Part shown: positions 63,843 to 64,000 of the stretch, piece by piece
Position numbering within the stretch: the first letter of the stretch is position 1
How the letters are laid out: every line of letters starts with the position of its first letter
Assembly: GCF_047302285.1 (NCBI RefSeq)
Contig: NZ_CP154845.1
Span: forward strand, 4,712,001-4,776,000
Length of the DNA: 64,000 nt
From: Robertmurraya sp047302285
GTDB taxonomy: Bacteria; Bacillota; Bacilli; Bacillales; Cytobacillaceae
Reading direction: 5' to 3'
The notes under the pieces: generated by a model
Seen by the model: the letters and a program-made list of their open reading frames with translations, nothing else
Databases searched by the model: none
Told to the model about the DNA's origin: nothing
Position numbers and translations under genes: made by a program

Positions 63843-64000
63843 TATGCAAGCACCTCCTCTACTTTTTCAACCGCTGCTTTTGTCATGATTAACTTGTCAT
63901 GACCTAAAACATCCAATACGTTGATTCCGCTAGCAGTTACTACAGTTACACCAGGGATGTTACGAGCAGATAATGCTACGTTTTCATCTAGGTCAGCTGT
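63842..64000 (-). CDS. rplD: 50S ribosomal protein L4 (C-terminal part)
   Basis: The frame running off the window edge encodes ...SARNIPGVTVVTASGINVLD and ends EKVEEVLA with a TAA overlapping the rplW ATG. This is the C-terminus of L4; the start is outside the window. Confidence 0.93.
   Translation of the reverse strand, partial: TADLDENVALSARNIPGVTVVTASGINVLDVLGHDKLIMTKAAVEKVEEVLA

Overview
The window is a low-GC Gram-positive chromosome segment from an endospore former of the Bacillaceae (Bacillus in the broad sense). Three things point there: a zinc-type S14 and a zinc-type adenylate kinase, the sporulation and germination genes pdaB, kbaA, gerD, cwlD and a Spo0E-like protein, and the familiar order S10/spc/alpha ribosomal cluster - ecfA1A2T - truA - rplM/rpsI, then (after an insertion) ybaK - cwlD - salA - gerD - kbaA - pdaB - rrn - trn - rocF - sigW/rsiW - cdaA/cdaR - glmM - glmS. 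Nearly every gene is on the minus strand.

Positions 1-12479 are the right-hand part of a Tn7-like transposon. It lies 25 bp past the glmS stop codon, as Tn7 does at attTn7. It carries a complete tnsA-tnsB-tnsC-tnsD-tnsE operon. A Cys-rich protein of unknown function is encoded upstream of tnsA, and a HEPN-motif protein directly downstream of tnsE. Farther in, on the opposite strand, lie the tail of an unknown gene and a UvrD-like helicase, a plausible defence pair carried as cargo. The left end is outside the window. The right end shows TGT at the tip and 20-bp-phased repeats that look like TnsB sites.

Positions 12505-20941 hold core envelope and signalling genes. The cdaA-cdaR-glmM-glmS cluster makes c-di-AMP and glucosamine precursors. 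glmS has its self-cleaving ribozyme leader plus an extra strong hairpin just before the ribosome-binding site. The sigW-rsiW pair has a clear sigma-W promoter. A 52-aa Spo0E-like gene, easily missed, and arginase follow.

Positions 21020-28600 contain a decayed gene fusion and a complete rRNA operon, transcribed 16S-23S-5S and then eight tRNAs. The tRNA part contains the least explained sequence here. Two copies of an ~82-bp structured sequence each lie between an intact tRNA gene and an extra copy of the first 25-26 nt of that same tRNA. A helix in the two copies shows a compensatory base change.

Positions 28604-33953 hold the sporulation block (pdaB, kbaA, gerD, salA, cwlD, ybaK) with two clusters of short palindromic repeats. 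Positions 34439-45482 hold material absent from this place in B. subtilis: a mannitol operon (mtlA-mtlR-mtlD) whose mtlD carries a frameshift, two small membrane-protein genes, and a MarR-controlled heterodimeric ABC exporter. Positions 45549-64000 are ribosomal and translation genes with the energy-coupling-factor transporter core and truA; rplD runs off the right edge. Function calls rest on remembered family motifs, not on database searches.
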